Assembly: GCF_019968765.1 (NCBI RefSeq) | Contig: NZ_CP074152.1 | Coordinates: 1 to 64,000 of the forward strand | Source: Enterobacter sp. JBIWA008 | GTDB lineage: Bacteria; Pseudomonadota; Gammaproteobacteria; Enterobacterales; Enterobacteriaceae | DNA: 64,000 nucleotides | Direction of reading: 5' to 3' | Part shown: one piece after another, positions 25,072-34,902 of the stretch | Position numbering within the stretch: the stretch's first letter is position 1 | How the letters are laid out: every line of letters begins with the position of its first letter | Program-made: the position numbers and the translations under genes | The notes under the pieces: model-generated | Databases searched by the model: none | What the model was told of the DNA's origin: nothing | What the model saw: only the letters and a program-made list of their open reading frames with translations

Positions 25072-26061
25072 TCAGATCAGGTCAAGGCGATCGCGGGCCG
25101 TGCGCAGGCGCGCTTCGCCGCGGCGATCGTACTGCTGGGTGGTGGTGACGCTGGCATGCCCCATCGCGTCCTTTACCGTGATGAGATCCTCGCCGTTATC
25201 CAGCATGGCGGTGGCAAAAGTTCGCCTTAAATCGTGCGGGGCGCATTTTGCAATCCCCGCCTGGCGCTGGCGGACCTGCAGGACGTGATACACCGCCTGG
25301 TCGGTCAGCCGGTCGTTCGTCAGGGTGTCAAAGCGGCGGATACGGGTGAACAACGGCCCGTCTTTTTCTCCCCGTACGTCATCGATCCACGTCCTTAGCC
25401 GCTGCCAGGTGCCGGCCGGCATATAGGCCAGCCTCTCCTTGTTGCCCTTGCCCAGCACCCGGAGCGCCCGCTCATCTGTGACAACGTCACTCAAATCCAG
25501 CCCTACCGCCTCCGAACGGCGCAGGCCGCAGCCGAGAATGACGGCCTGCATCGCCGCATCACGGATGCCGATACTGGAACCATCAGTTTCACAGGCTCCA
25601 AATAGCGCCCGGATCTCTTCATTCGGCAGGGCCCGGCCGCGGGGCAGGCGGCTGCCGCGCAGGTTGCGCACCGCCCGGATGTGCTGGAAGCTTTCCACGT
25701 CCATCAGCTTTAGCATCCAGGCTTCCTTCGCCACCCCCTTAAGTGCCGAAAGATAGGTGTTGACGGTCGCCGTGGCCCGGCCGGTGTCGCGCAGCAGCTC
25801 GGTCACGGCCATCACGTGATGACGGCGCAGGCTGCCCCAGCTGCAGGACTCCAGGGACGCGGCGCCGAGCAGGCCGGCGACAATACCGAGGAACGATGCC
25901 ATCGTCTGCCGGCTGCGGGGGGAATTGAGGGAAAGCAAGTAGGCCCGGGCGGGACTGACCGGAGCATTCTCACCGGACAGCGCCGGCAGGAAATCCACAT
26001 CTGAGGGAATAGCCACCGGCGACGGGATCAGCTCTGGTTCATCGTCAGGCATCAGTGTCAT
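25072..26061 (-). CDS. Tyrosine recombinase/integrase (XerC-like)
   Basis: 329 residues from ATG 26061, preceded by GGAG; the frame extends to 26190 with an unlikely N-terminus. N-terminal SAM-like core-binding domain (~45-165: RQTMASFLGIVAGLLG) and catalytic domain: Arg in GCGLRRSEAVGLDL (~173-186), Lys in VLGKGNKERL, HDLRRTFATAMLDNG (HxxR, ~272-286), GHASVTTTQQYDRRG (His and Tyr nucleophile, ~296-310). The layout fits plasmid or integron-like integrases that act on short chromosomal or plasmid core sites. GC content is higher than the neighbouring island, so it may mark the backbone-island border. Target site not identified. Confidence 0.82.
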   Translation of the reverse strand: MTLMPDDEPELIPSPVAIPSDVDFLPALSGENAPVSPARAYLLSLNSPRSRQTMASFLGIVAGLLGAASLESCSWGSLRRHHVMAVTELLRDTGRATATVNTYLSALKGVAKEAWMLKLMDVESFQHIRAVRNLRGSRLPRGRALPNEEIRALFGACETDGSSIGIRDAAMQAVILGCGLRRSEAVGLDLSDVVTDERALRVLGKGNKERLAYMPAGTWQRLRTWIDDVRGEKDGPLFTRIRRFDTLTNDRLTDQAVYHVLQVRQRQAGIAKCAPHDLRRTFATAMLDNGEDLITVKDAMGHASVTTTQQYDRRGEARLRTARDRLDLI

Positions 26062-26484
26062 CAGGGCTCCGTCCAGGCCGGAAAGCCTCCGGCGCGCTGC
26101 GTGAAAAATCAGGGGAAATGATTCTGTAACAGCGTACCGCAGAGAGTCTACTTTTTCAAACGTACATTTTAATAAGTAAATAATCAGCAAAAGACAACGT
26201 ACTTTTTACTCATCGAACCAACGAGAGGTAAAAGGTGTAACAACAAAGCGAACATTACAAAATAGCTATAAACGCGCCACGTGATGTGACTGTCCAGAGT
26301 AACTACATATCGATTGAGCAGTTTAGATTGAATCTAGCATCTTTATTCATAAAAAGAACACCCTTGTATAAACTTATGAAAAAACATCAACTCGATATGG
26401 GAAGTATTATAGACATAACTGTGAAAGCTGAACTACTATTATCAGTGATATAATATTTTTAACAATTATGAAAAGGTAAACAGC
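26062..26484. other. AT-rich intergenic, island border
   Basis: No gene. Base composition drops sharply here from the GC-rich recombinase gene into the AT-rich catabolic module. A GAAAAGG ribosome site at its end serves the gene at 26485. Confidence 0.5.
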
Positions 26485-26919
26485 ATGAAGATGATAGATA
26501 AAACAATAAGTCAGTTTATTGATTATTATAGCGCAATAAATATGCGCCCTCCTCATATACTCAATGAGATATATCACCCTGACGTAATTTTAACTGATCC
26601 TTTCGGGTGCTATTACGGTTTGAATAAATTAAAAAAAGCGTTGTCTCCGCTGGTGTTAAACATTAATGTACATTATCTGCTAACAGATGAACCACTGAAA
26701 AATGATCGTTCTTTCGCCATAACATGGACATTATACTGGTCACATCCAGTGTTAACGTTCAATGCAATTGAAGAACTAAATGGCTGCACATACGCATGCA
26801 TATATAAAGGGAAAATAATCTCACAAGAAAATTATTATGACCTAGGTGAATTTCTTTATGAAAAAATACCAATTTTAAAGTGTGCTATCAAAAAAAATCA
26901 AGATAAATCATATGGATGA
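26485..26919 (+). CDS. NTF2-like (SnoaL-type) fold protein
   Basis: 144 residues, ribosome site AAAAGG before ATG. Fold pattern of the NTF2/SnoaL superfamily: N-terminal helix with FIDYYSAIN (~11-19), IYHPDVILTDPFG (~29-41, the usual 'Y.pd....dp.g' segment), and three long strands including SFAITWTLYW. Members are isomerases, cyclases or ligand-binding proteins; no catalytic residue set can be assigned. AT-rich codon use like the transporter genes that follow. No obvious operon partner within 900 bases. Confidence 0.65.
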   Translation: MKMIDKTISQFIDYYSAINMRPPHILNEIYHPDVILTDPFGCYYGLNKLKKALSPLVLNINVHYLLTDEPLKNDRSFAITWTLYWSHPVLTFNAIEELNGCTYACIYKGKIISQENYYDLGEFLYEKIPILKCAIKKNQDKSYG

Positions 26920-27382
26920 AGATCCTGATGCTGCGTCCAATAGCGATCATGGTTAGTTAAATGCTTTGGAGTCAGAGCGTATAAACAGTCATATATTTGA
27001 AACAATGTTAATTTTACTTCCTATAACTTCGAATAAGGAAATATTCCACATGAGAATTAATACGTCATTCATAGACAGAAGATCAATAAATTTCTCAGGG
27101 TAATAAGGAGATTTATTAAGGCTAAGATATGTGTAATCTCTGTTTAAGTAATAAACTGATCTACTTGGTTTTATGATCTATAAAAAATGCCCCGTACTTG
27201 ATTATGATCATTAGCGTGGAACACAAGTGAATGCATATTTACATTATCATATAAAAGCACCTACATCGCAACTAAAGAAAAGGGGAAATTGTACGTTCTA
27301 AACCTATAGTTGATGAAAGATCGATATACAAGTGATCCAACTGCACAATCACATGAGCCACTATGGTTGAATTGGAAGCCTT
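26920..27382. other. AT-rich non-coding DNA
   Basis: No gene or remnant recognised between the NTF2-like gene and the IS3 end stub. Confidence 0.5.
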
Positions 27383-27427
27383 AAACTATAGGGCAGGGTC
27401 GTCTACCAGGGGGGGGTGGGCAGTCCA
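27383..27427 (-). mobile_element. Solo IS3-family end (stub), left boundary of the adhesin/carbapenemase segment
   Basis: AAACTATAGGGCAGG then GTCGTCTACC then CAGTCCA nearly repeats the orfA-side tip of the IS3 element at 63323-63366. Its terminus faces right. No IS body remains to the left. Matching stub in the opposite direction at 58659. Confidence 0.7.
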
Positions 27428-27899
27428 TAAATGATTCTGAGGCGCCTAACCTGTGGTGATTCATCAAACCTATAAACCCTCTGTGAGCACCAGTACTCAA
27501 GGGTCTTACGAATCAAATAACAACACTAAATAATAGTTTTAAGTTACAAAAAAACAATTGAAGTTTTTTTTAGTGATTTACACGGGTGGGAAATAGAATT
27601 ATGATTTAGATATTGAATTGTTAATATAGTGAAGTTTAATTATTAAAAATTACAGAGATAATCATAAAGGATTTTATAACTTATGTGTATTCCTGCTTAC
27701 GTAAAATAATTCTGTTTATCATAAAAATATTGGTGGCGCATTAATGGGTTAAACACATTTACGTGCCAACAAATAGGAAGAAATCAACCTAGTTACAACT
27801 TACATTTTAAGCTTATTTAGTTGGCAGTTTCAAATATGAATGAAGGTTTTAATTAAAACCGGGGAATTATTAAACACAAACCTATATGGTAATTTATTA
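27428..27899. other. AT-rich non-coding leader of the transporter module
   Basis: No gene. Promoter-like AT-rich DNA upstream of the TctC-like gene; nothing specific recognised. Confidence 0.45.
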
Positions 27900-28886
27900 A
27901 TGATGAACAACAAATTATATAAATTATTTTTGATGCTTATATTTGCCATTAGTCAAGTTTTTTTCGTATCGGCTTTTGCTGAATCTGAAATTTACCCATC
28001 AAAAATGATAAGGTTGATAGTTCCTTTTCCTCCAGGTGGTGGTGCTGATATTTCTGGTCGTATAATGGCACAGCATTTATCTCGTGAGTTGAAGGTTAAA
28101 GTTATTGTTGAAAATAAACCTGGTGCAGGCGGGAATATAGGGGCGTTTTATGTATCAAAAGCTCGTTCAGATGGTTACACACTTTTGGTAAGCACATTAG
28201 GCCCCAGTGTTACTAACAAAATAATTTATCCAAAAGCAGGATTTGATCCTGAGCTCGACCTTATCCCTGTTGCTCTTTATTCCAGAACACCGATGGCTTT
28301 AGTTGTAAATAAGTCCTCTCCATTTAACAGTGTACAAGACTTAGTGAACACTTCCAAAAATAGTGATGCAGGACTTGTTTATGGTAGTGGAGGTCGGGGC
28401 TCTACTTCACATTTGGGTATTGAGTTGTTAAAAGAGATGACTGGTATGAAACTTACCCATATCCCGTATAAGGGAAGCGCACCCGCATTGATCGATCTCA
28501 TAGGCGGTCGTTTAGATTTTACGCTAGATAGTCTTCCTTCTGTAACTCCACATATTCACTCAGGCAATATAAAAATTCTTGCAGTTGCCGAAAAATGGCG
28601 CCTCAAGGATCTACCAGATGTGCCAGTTCTTTCTGAGATTCCTGATTTATATAACTATGAAGCGTCAGGATGGGTTGGTTTATTTGCTCCAAAAAACACT
28701 CCCCCTGAAGTAATATCGGTTATCGCGCGTGCTTTGACTCAGCCAGTCGATAAGATATGGATCAAGGGTAGATTAGAAAATATAGGAGCTATTTATGTTG
28801 GTGCTGACACACAGGAATTTAAAGTTTTTTTAAATAATGAAGTTAAAAAGTGGACGCCGCTTGCTGAAAAAAACAGCTCAAAATAA
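27900..28886 (+). CDS. tctC: Tripartite tricarboxylate transporter substrate-binding protein (TctC/Bug family)
   Basis: 328 residues from ATG 27900 (frame opens at 27840; the signal peptide begins here). Signal peptide residues 1-~28 ending AFA, then the Bug-family core: IRLIVPFPPGGGADISGRI (~38-56, the ligand-binding beta-hairpin), VENKPGAGGNIG (~72-83), LTHIPYKGSAPAL (~183-195) and WVGLFAPKNTPP. Bug proteins capture carboxylates or similar solutes in the periplasm for the TctAB membrane complex encoded 1.2 kb downstream. The intervening enzyme gene is inside the same run. AT-rich codon use points to recent transfer. Substrate unknown. Confidence 0.88.
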   Translation: MMNNKLYKLFLMLIFAISQVFFVSAFAESEIYPSKMIRLIVPFPPGGGADISGRIMAQHLSRELKVKVIVENKPGAGGNIGAFYVSKARSDGYTLLVSTLGPSVTNKIIYPKAGFDPELDLIPVALYSRTPMALVVNKSSPFNSVQDLVNTSKNSDAGLVYGSGGRGSTSHLGIELLKEMTGMKLTHIPYKGSAPALIDLIGGRLDFTLDSLPSVTPHIHSGNIKILAVAEKWRLKDLPDVPVLSEIPDLYNYEASGWVGLFAPKNTPPEVISVIARALTQPVDKIWIKGRLENIGAIYVGADTQEFKVFLNNEVKKWTPLAEKNSSK

Positions 28887-28917
28887 TTTCATGTAACTCG
28901 AATGGATGGTTTGTAAT

Positions 28918-29868
28918 ATGAGTTTAAAAGTGTGTTTACCCTGGAAAAAACCTGGAAAAATAGAAAAAATTACTCGGAATGCTAAAGAGACTGCACATCT
29001 TATCGGGCATTTAGCACTATTTAATTCGCTTGAAAAGGTTTGCCGTGAATATGGCGAAGGGAAAATATCTTGCCCTCCACGCACCTATATATCCTTGCCT
29101 GAACACGGACATCTTTTTTCGATGGTTGCTAGTGCCCATGATATAACTGTACACAAACTAATCCTCGTTAATCCCAACAACCGCAAGCGAGATTTACCGC
29201 TAGTACATAGTGAGGTAAGGGTTTACGATTCAAAAAGTGGCGAATCAATATTATTACTGGATGGGCCTACAGTAACAGAAAGGCGTACAGCGGTATTAAG
29301 TGCAGTTGGTATGCGGCATCTCTGTTCTGCTCCGCCTTCTGAGGGAATGTTAATCGGTACGGGAAAACTGGCAATAAGTCACTTACAGGCATTTAATATA
29401 TTGTTTCCTAATATGAGTTTTTGGATTAAAGCAACAAGTGAGGCTAAAGCTAAAGAGTTTTGCCGTAAACATTCTTCGATTGGTGTGGAATTACGCCCAT
29501 GCACTAGTAACGTTGTCCCTGAGTCTGTAGATGTAGTTATAACTATGACTAGCAGTACTAATCCTGTTTATTCTGAACCAGCAATCGCTGGACGATTGCT
29601 TATTGGTGTAGGAACATGTAATCCAAATGCTTCTGAGATTTTTGCTGATACAGTACGTTCCAGTCAGGTGGTTATAGATGAAAAAACAGGCGGCATAAAT
29701 GAGGCGGGTGATTTGCTTCAAGCGAAAATTGATTGGTCGGAGGTTCATTCGCTTTCCGATATTTTGACATCTCAACCTGATTTTTCACGCCCCATTTTTT
29801 TTAAGACTGTCGGTTGTGCCGCCTGGGATTTAGCAGCAGCTAGAGTTGCTATTGATACAGCTAGATAA
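28918..29868 (+). CDS. Ornithine cyclodeaminase/mu-crystallin-family enzyme
   Basis: 316 residues (ATG 28918; ATG 28906 also possible). NAD(P)-binding Rossmann part visible as MLIGTGKLAISHLQAF (~146-161) and the family segment RTAVLSAVGMRHL (~120-132). Relatives include ornithine cyclodeaminase, alanine dehydrogenase and delta-1-pyrroline/piperideine-2-carboxylate reductases. The glycine motif GTGKLA is reduced from GxGxQA, as in the reductase subgroup, so a ketimine reductase is my preferred guess. It starts 31 bases after tctC and lies between tctC and tctBA, so it probably acts on the imported compound or its product. Confidence 0.75.
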   Translation: MSLKVCLPWKKPGKIEKITRNAKETAHLIGHLALFNSLEKVCREYGEGKISCPPRTYISLPEHGHLFSMVASAHDITVHKLILVNPNNRKRDLPLVHSEVRVYDSKSGESILLLDGPTVTERRTAVLSAVGMRHLCSAPPSEGMLIGTGKLAISHLQAFNILFPNMSFWIKATSEAKAKEFCRKHSSIGVELRPCTSNVVPESVDVVITMTSSTNPVYSEPAIAGRLLIGVGTCNPNASEIFADTVRSSQVVIDEKTGGINEAGDLLQAKIDWSEVHSLSDILTSQPDFSRPIFFKTVGCAAWDLAAARVAIDTAR

Positions 29869-30079
29869 TTTTTAGCCATAAAATTATGGATAACCCTGAT
29901 GTATGTATTTTTAATTATTTATAGAATTCTATAAAAGGCGATTGCCAAACAGTCCCTTAACTAAATAAAAAAGAAGAGGACGCCAGAAATGACAAGTCAA
30001 TAGTATAACACAAAATCTTAACCAATTCTTTTAGATATGTTTTGAAATATAACTTTAACAATAGAGATGGACAGAAAAA

Positions 30080-30523
30080 TTGAAAAGTAAAAAAAGAGAG
30101 TGGGCTTCATCAGTGGTTATATTTTCAATCGCTATCATTACTCTGTATGGCGGACTTAGCTACCCGAGAGGAACATTAGAAAATATGGGGCCGGGTTTTT
30201 TTCCTTTAATTATAGGTGGGAGCATGGTTGTCATAAGTATAATCATGGTTGCAGTACCTATAAGTCAAGATAAGATCGAAAAAGTCTCCACGCAAGAATT
30301 ACGAGCTTTCTTCTTCCTTGTTGGTGGTTTTTTAGCTTTCGTGATATTGGGCATTTATTGTGGTCTAGTACCTGCAACTTTCTCGATAGTGTTCATATCA
30401 GCACTAGGGGATAAAAATAATTCTCCGTTATCTGCGTTGATACTGTCCTTGGCAAGTGTTATTGCAATGTTACTCTTTGCATTTGCTCTTCAAATTCAGC
30501 TTCCATTTTTCCGCGAGATGTAA
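30080..30523 (+). CDS. tctB: Tripartite tricarboxylate transporter small membrane subunit (TctB)
   Basis: 147 residues starting with TTG 30080 (GGACAG upstream). Four transmembrane helices (about 9-27, 38-60, 75-98, 110-138) and the TctB signature around YPRGTLENMGPGFFPLIIGG. TctB is the small integral subunit of TTT transporters. It is six bases from tctA, so the two are coupled. The order C-enzyme-B-A is typical of TTT operons apart from the inserted enzyme gene. Confidence 0.85.
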   Translation: MKSKKREWASSVVIFSIAIITLYGGLSYPRGTLENMGPGFFPLIIGGSMVVISIIMVAVPISQDKIEKVSTQELRAFFFLVGGFLAFVILGIYCGLVPATFSIVFISALGDKNNSPLSALILSLASVIAMLLFAFALQIQLPFFREM

Positions 30524-30529
30524 GTTTTT

Positions 30530-32026
30530 ATGAATAATATTATTAGCCTTTTTGACGGCTTTCTTGTAGCATTAGAGCCAATTAATTTACTATACTCCTT
30601 TATAGGGGTTTTTCTTGGAAATGTCGTAGGGGTCTTGCCTGGGATTGGTCCGCTTGCTGCTATTTCTATTCTATTGCCGATTACTTATAATCTAGATCCT
30701 ACTGCTGCTCTGATGATGTTAGCTGGTCTATATTATGGGGCTCAATATGGCGGGGCAATAACATCTATTTTATTGAATATTCCTGGTGTTACATCGCATG
30801 CAGTTACTTGTTTTGATGGATATCCTATGGCCAAAAAAGGTCTTGCTGCACAAGCATTGTTGATTTCAATGTTTGCATCTTTTATCGGCGCATCTGTAGG
30901 TATTATTCTCATAATATTATTCACTCCTTTTTTAACAGGTATTGCATTCAAATTTGGAGCGGTAGAATATACTTCTATTTTAATGCTTGGTCTCTTGCTG
31001 GCATCGACTGTTTCTGTGAGCTCGCCATTAAAAGGTATTGCGATGATGCTTTTAGGTTTGGTTGCTGGACTCATCGGTACAGATATTAATTCTGGAATTG
31101 TTAGGTTTTCGTTTGGGTTTGCAGAACTCAATGATGGGATTGCAGTTGTTGCGATCGCTATGGGACTTTTTGGAATTTCCGATGTCCTGCGTAATGCTAA
31201 CCGCGATAATAATCGGGAAACCGTCGACTCCAATATATCTATAAAGTCAATGCGACTAAATCGAAATGGGAGAAAAAAGTCAATAATGCCGATTCTCAGA
31301 GGCTCAGTAATAGGTTCATTATTTGGTATATTGCCTGGAACGGGCTCAACTATAGCATCATTTATGTCCTATGCAATTGAAAAAAAAATATCATTATCGC
31401 CAAGGCGTTTTGGCCATGGAGCAATTGAAGGTGTTGCAGGTCCAGAAGCGGCGAACAGTGCTGCTGCACAAACTGCGTTTATTCCGACTATGAGTATCGG
31501 TGTTCCAGGAGATGCTGTAATGGCGCTTATGCTTGGTGCGCTAATGATCCAAAATATTCAGCCAGGTCCTCAATTAATAAACGAGTATCCGTTAATTTTT
31601 TGGGGGCTTATAGCCAGTTTCTGGGTTGGGAATTTATTACTTTTAATTCTTAATGTACCTCTAATTGGATGCTGGACTAAGATGCTATCTATTCCTTATA
31701 GACTAATATTTCCTATTGTACTCTTCTTAATATGTATCGGTGTATATAGCACGAATGCAAATATTTTTGATGTTTTGATTGCGCTGGCTATTGGCGTTTT
31801 TAGTTATTCTTTATCTCGCCTAGGATTTCAACCTGCTCCTTTACTTCTGGGCTTTGTTCTTGGTCCAATATTCGAAGAGAATTTACGGCGAGCTATGCTG
31901 CTATCACGAGGAGATGTCGCTGTATTTTTAACTAATCCTATTAGTGTGATGTGTTTATTTATTGTTGTGATTGTATTGATTTATAATGTTCGGAGGAAAT
32001 TAATCCTCAGCTATGACGTTAAATAA
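30530..32026 (+). CDS. tctA: Tripartite tricarboxylate transporter large membrane subunit (TctA)
   Basis: 498 residues with about 11-12 transmembrane helices and both TctA glycine-rich signatures: GNVVGVLPGIGPLAAISILLP (first part near residues 30-45) and the pseudo-repeat SLFGILPGTGSTIASF (~263-278), plus YGAQYGGAITSILLNIPG (first 18 near 69-86). It is the sodium/proton-coupled channel subunit of the transporter fed by TctC. Length equals the family norm and no lesion is visible, so the transporter is probably functional. Confidence 0.88.
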   Translation: MNNIISLFDGFLVALEPINLLYSFIGVFLGNVVGVLPGIGPLAAISILLPITYNLDPTAALMMLAGLYYGAQYGGAITSILLNIPGVTSHAVTCFDGYPMAKKGLAAQALLISMFASFIGASVGIILIILFTPFLTGIAFKFGAVEYTSILMLGLLLASTVSVSSPLKGIAMMLLGLVAGLIGTDINSGIVRFSFGFAELNDGIAVVAIAMGLFGISDVLRNANRDNNRETVDSNISIKSMRLNRNGRKKSIMPILRGSVIGSLFGILPGTGSTIASFMSYAIEKKISLSPRRFGHGAIEGVAGPEAANSAAAQTAFIPTMSIGVPGDAVMALMLGALMIQNIQPGPQLINEYPLIFWGLIASFWVGNLLLLILNVPLIGCWTKMLSIPYRLIFPIVLFLICIGVYSTNANIFDVLIALAIGVFSYSLSRLGFQPAPLLLGFVLGPIFEENLRRAMLLSRGDVAVFLTNPISVMCLFIVVIVLIYNVRRKLILSYDVK

Positions 32027-32224
32027 CTAATTAAGCTAGTTAGTTTATTTACATCAAAATGGAAAAGACGTTCTGGATCAAAGGAAGAACCAGTTTAATC
32101 GGTTGTATTTAGAACGTTGGTCGGAGGTGCTATATTCAGGACCAATATCTGCAGATTCCTAAAAAGAGTTCTAGAGCTTAATTTTTCTTCTAATGACTGA
32201 CCTGATAAAAGGACATATATATTA

Positions 32225-33085
32225 ATGGAAATTTCAACAGAAAAAATTTCTAACGGCATCGTTCTGACGCTTCGTTCTCCCTCCGACAGTACAAAAAGCC
32301 CGGTGATCATTTTGTGCCATGGCTTCTGTGGTATCAGAGAATTTTTGCTACCTGATTTTGCTGAAGCATTTACCCGCGCCGGATTCTCCACCATCACGTT
32401 TGATTATCGTGGTTTTGGGGACAGTGACGGCGAACGCGGACGCCTGGTCCCTGCTATGCAAATTGACGATATTATCTCCGTTGTTAACTGGGCAAGAGAA
32501 CAGCCATCCCTTGATGCCCAGCGTATTGGCCTGTGGGGAACATCATTTGGAGGATGCCACGTATTTGGTGCGGCGGTCAGAAGCCAGGGAGTTAAATGTA
32601 TTGTCAGTCAGTTGGCTTTTGCAGACGGTGAAGGAATAGTTACCGGGAATATGAATAAGGAAGAGAAAGAAGCTTTTGTTTCAACCCTTGACAAGATGGC
32701 TGAAAAGCAGAAGAGCACCGGTAAAGAAATGTTCGTGGGGGTCAATCGGGTACTGAGCGATACAGAATCGAAGTCATTTTTTGAAGAAAATATAACGCAA
32801 CATCCAAAGATGGACATTAAAATACCATTCCTTACGGTGCGCGAAACTTTTCTGTATAAACCCGCATTTAATGCCTCACTGGTGACGTGCCCAACCCTGA
32901 TCGTTATTGCTGGTCAGGATACGGTTAATCCACCGGAGCAGGGACGAGCCTTATTTGACGCTGTGGGTGCCAAAGAAAAAAGGCTATATGAGGTAAGCAG
33001 TGCACGTCATTACGATTTTTATGCAGGAGAGCATCTTAAGCAGGTTATCAGCATTCAGACAGAATGGTTTAAAACGCACTTGTAA
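32225..33085 (+). CDS. Alpha/beta hydrolase
   Basis: 286 residues. Oxyanion-hole strand VIILCHGFCGIREF (~27-40), FDYRGFGDSDGERG, nucleophile elbow GLWGTSFGG (GxSxG, Ser ~107), acid Asp in IVIAGQDTVNP (~235) and catalytic His in SSARHYDFY (~268). Lacks a lipid-type lid; closest in layout to DLH/acyl-ester hydrolases or peptidase S15-like esterases. It follows tctA by 200 bases on the same strand. Its GC content is higher than tctA, so it may have a separate origin. It could act on an ester or amide related to the transported substrate. Confidence 0.8.
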   Translation: MEISTEKISNGIVLTLRSPSDSTKSPVIILCHGFCGIREFLLPDFAEAFTRAGFSTITFDYRGFGDSDGERGRLVPAMQIDDIISVVNWAREQPSLDAQRIGLWGTSFGGCHVFGAAVRSQGVKCIVSQLAFADGEGIVTGNMNKEEKEAFVSTLDKMAEKQKSTGKEMFVGVNRVLSDTESKSFFEENITQHPKMDIKIPFLTVRETFLYKPAFNASLVTCPTLIVIAGQDTVNPPEQGRALFDAVGAKEKRLYEVSSARHYDFYAGEHLKQVISIQTEWFKTHL

Positions 33086-33829
33086 TTTTAGATGTCCATT
33101 AACGGCGGGTTCAACAGAGCCCACCGTTATGACAAACGTCAAATGCCGCATCCGCATTTTGTAGCTTCAGCTTTCGCTGAGTCTTATTTCACGGTGTTTT
33201 TGCCACCGGCCCTCTTTTTTGACATGTACACATGCCAGTAATCACATCCGGCGGTCAGTATCAGGCTGCGCCACTGCGATTTGATGGTGATGGGCGGCTG
33301 CGAGACGACGTCTGACCAGACGCCCAAGAGAAATGAATGTGAAGATGCCATTTCATTCGACTTCCGTTGGAAAGGATAGCACAGAAAACGCCGATATACA
33401 GCCCGCACTTGCGGGCGGCGTACCGCATGTTATCTAGAGCCAAGTGCCAGAGCGCACGGTTGTTCTTCCAGACCGTCGGTATAATGCTTTCCTATCTCAC
33501 TTTCTGTCCGTGGCAGATCGCTCTGGCAACCGCATAGCTGCTTTCTCCGATGTTAAGTTAAGTCAGTATAAGCCTGCGGAACGCTTCATCATCAATCAAA
33601 TGTTTTGTTAATTCCGCCCACTTCAATTATTGCCTGAATCAGTCTGGAGGGGCTTTCACTTTTCAGTAATGAACATACCTGCACCGAGGACCGGGCTTTT
33701 CTCTGCTTCAGGAAACTAAAGCTGGTAGGTTCAACGTTCAATTCTCGCTGAAGATGAGTGGGAACACTCATCTGCCGGAAACCGTATGCTGTAGTTCTGT
33801 GAGTCGGGTTATGAGGAGTACACGTCCGC
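33086..33829. other. Non-coding, degraded DNA
   Basis: An imperfect hairpin (TAACGGCGGG / CCCACCGTTA) at about 33097-33126 may end the hydrolase transcript. The rest has only short out-of-frame fragments and no recognisable gene. Confidence 0.45.
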
Positions 33830-34400
33830 ATAAACGGCGTGCCAGCAAGCCTCAACTCCCATCACCACAAAATACTTTTTGCGCTGCAGTACCGCTTTGA
33901 AGCAAAAAATCGCCCTATTCACGTATTTTTTCAATATCTTAGATAACATATCCCACGGAGTAAACTTTATCCGCCAGTACAGCATGACCACGTCGCTTCT
34001 CTGGTGCTGAACACCAATGCAGTCCTGCTGGCTTTCTACGGACTGGCTTTCGTTGCTTTGTCCGAGGCTGAGCACGATATTTAACGGCAGTTCGCTTCCG
34101 TCTATCGTCAGATTGGTTTTGTGCCAAAACCACCGCGAGTGCGACCCCGCTCAATATCTCTGGATATGTCAGTATGTTCTTTTTAGCCCTGGCAGCACAT
34201 CTGATGAGTGCACGGATATTGCTGCTATCCAGCGCTGTCGCTGACCAGTCAACGAAACCATAAGCTTCAGGAGATAAAAGCAACTTATTGAAAGTAATGT
34301 TCATCACCGCTGACTTTGAACGCGGGCTGTAAACGGCCTTACCTGGACCATATCGCTCAGGAAATCGGGTCATGGTGCGACCGAACACAGAATACAGAAC
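33830..34400 (-). pseudogene. Degraded IS5-family (IS427-type) transposase
   Basis: In shifting frames on the minus strand one can read ERYGPGKAVYS (from ERYGPWKTVYSRF), ALDSSNIRALIRCAARAKK (from DSTNIRAHRCAAGAKK), a SRGGF...LSLGQSNES-like stretch and AVLADKVYS (from AVLADKGYDS), in the order of an IS5-family DDE transposase. Several frameshifts and a changed Gly make it non-functional. Terminal repeats were not found. It lies between the catabolic module and the regulator/invasin pair. Confidence 0.65.
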
Positions 34401-34902
34401 ATATAATGAATATACGGTTTTCTGCCCAAGAGAGTGCTGCCCCGGTGTTGCTGGTTCAGTAGTCTGGATGAGAGCCCATGCTTCACAGGAAAGAACGTAA
34501 CGAGCAATAGTTCAATATGTTGTGAAAAAAGGCTGTGACAATTAAGAGGCTCAGCCTGGATTATCCGTGGCAATTCACTCAGCCACTTCCTGTGATTCTC
34601 GATGCAACTGCCGTACAGCCAGAGCCGCTCGCAGAAGATACGTAAAACGATGTGCCCGGATTACCGCACCCATCAGTAACGCTTATGGTGCTCTGCCGCA
34701 CTCATGGACAGCCTTGTATCCTGGGTTCGGTGTCTGGTCCGCACTCCACGTTCAGCGGCGATGTTCTGTGCATGAGCCTAAAGAGCGCAAAGAACTGACC
34801 GCACCGGGTGAAGTAAATCACAGCCAGCCTTTTATCTTCCTTGATGCAACGCATGACTCTGGCGGGTCGGTAAGGATGGAAACCTCAACCACAGGCTCAT
34901 CT
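34401..34902. other. Non-coding, probable relic
   Basis: No intact gene. Short fragments only; nothing I can name. Confidence 0.4.

Noticed and set aside
30742..31233. 163-codon minus-strand frame inside tctA
   Set aside because: Shadow of a strong membrane-protein gene.
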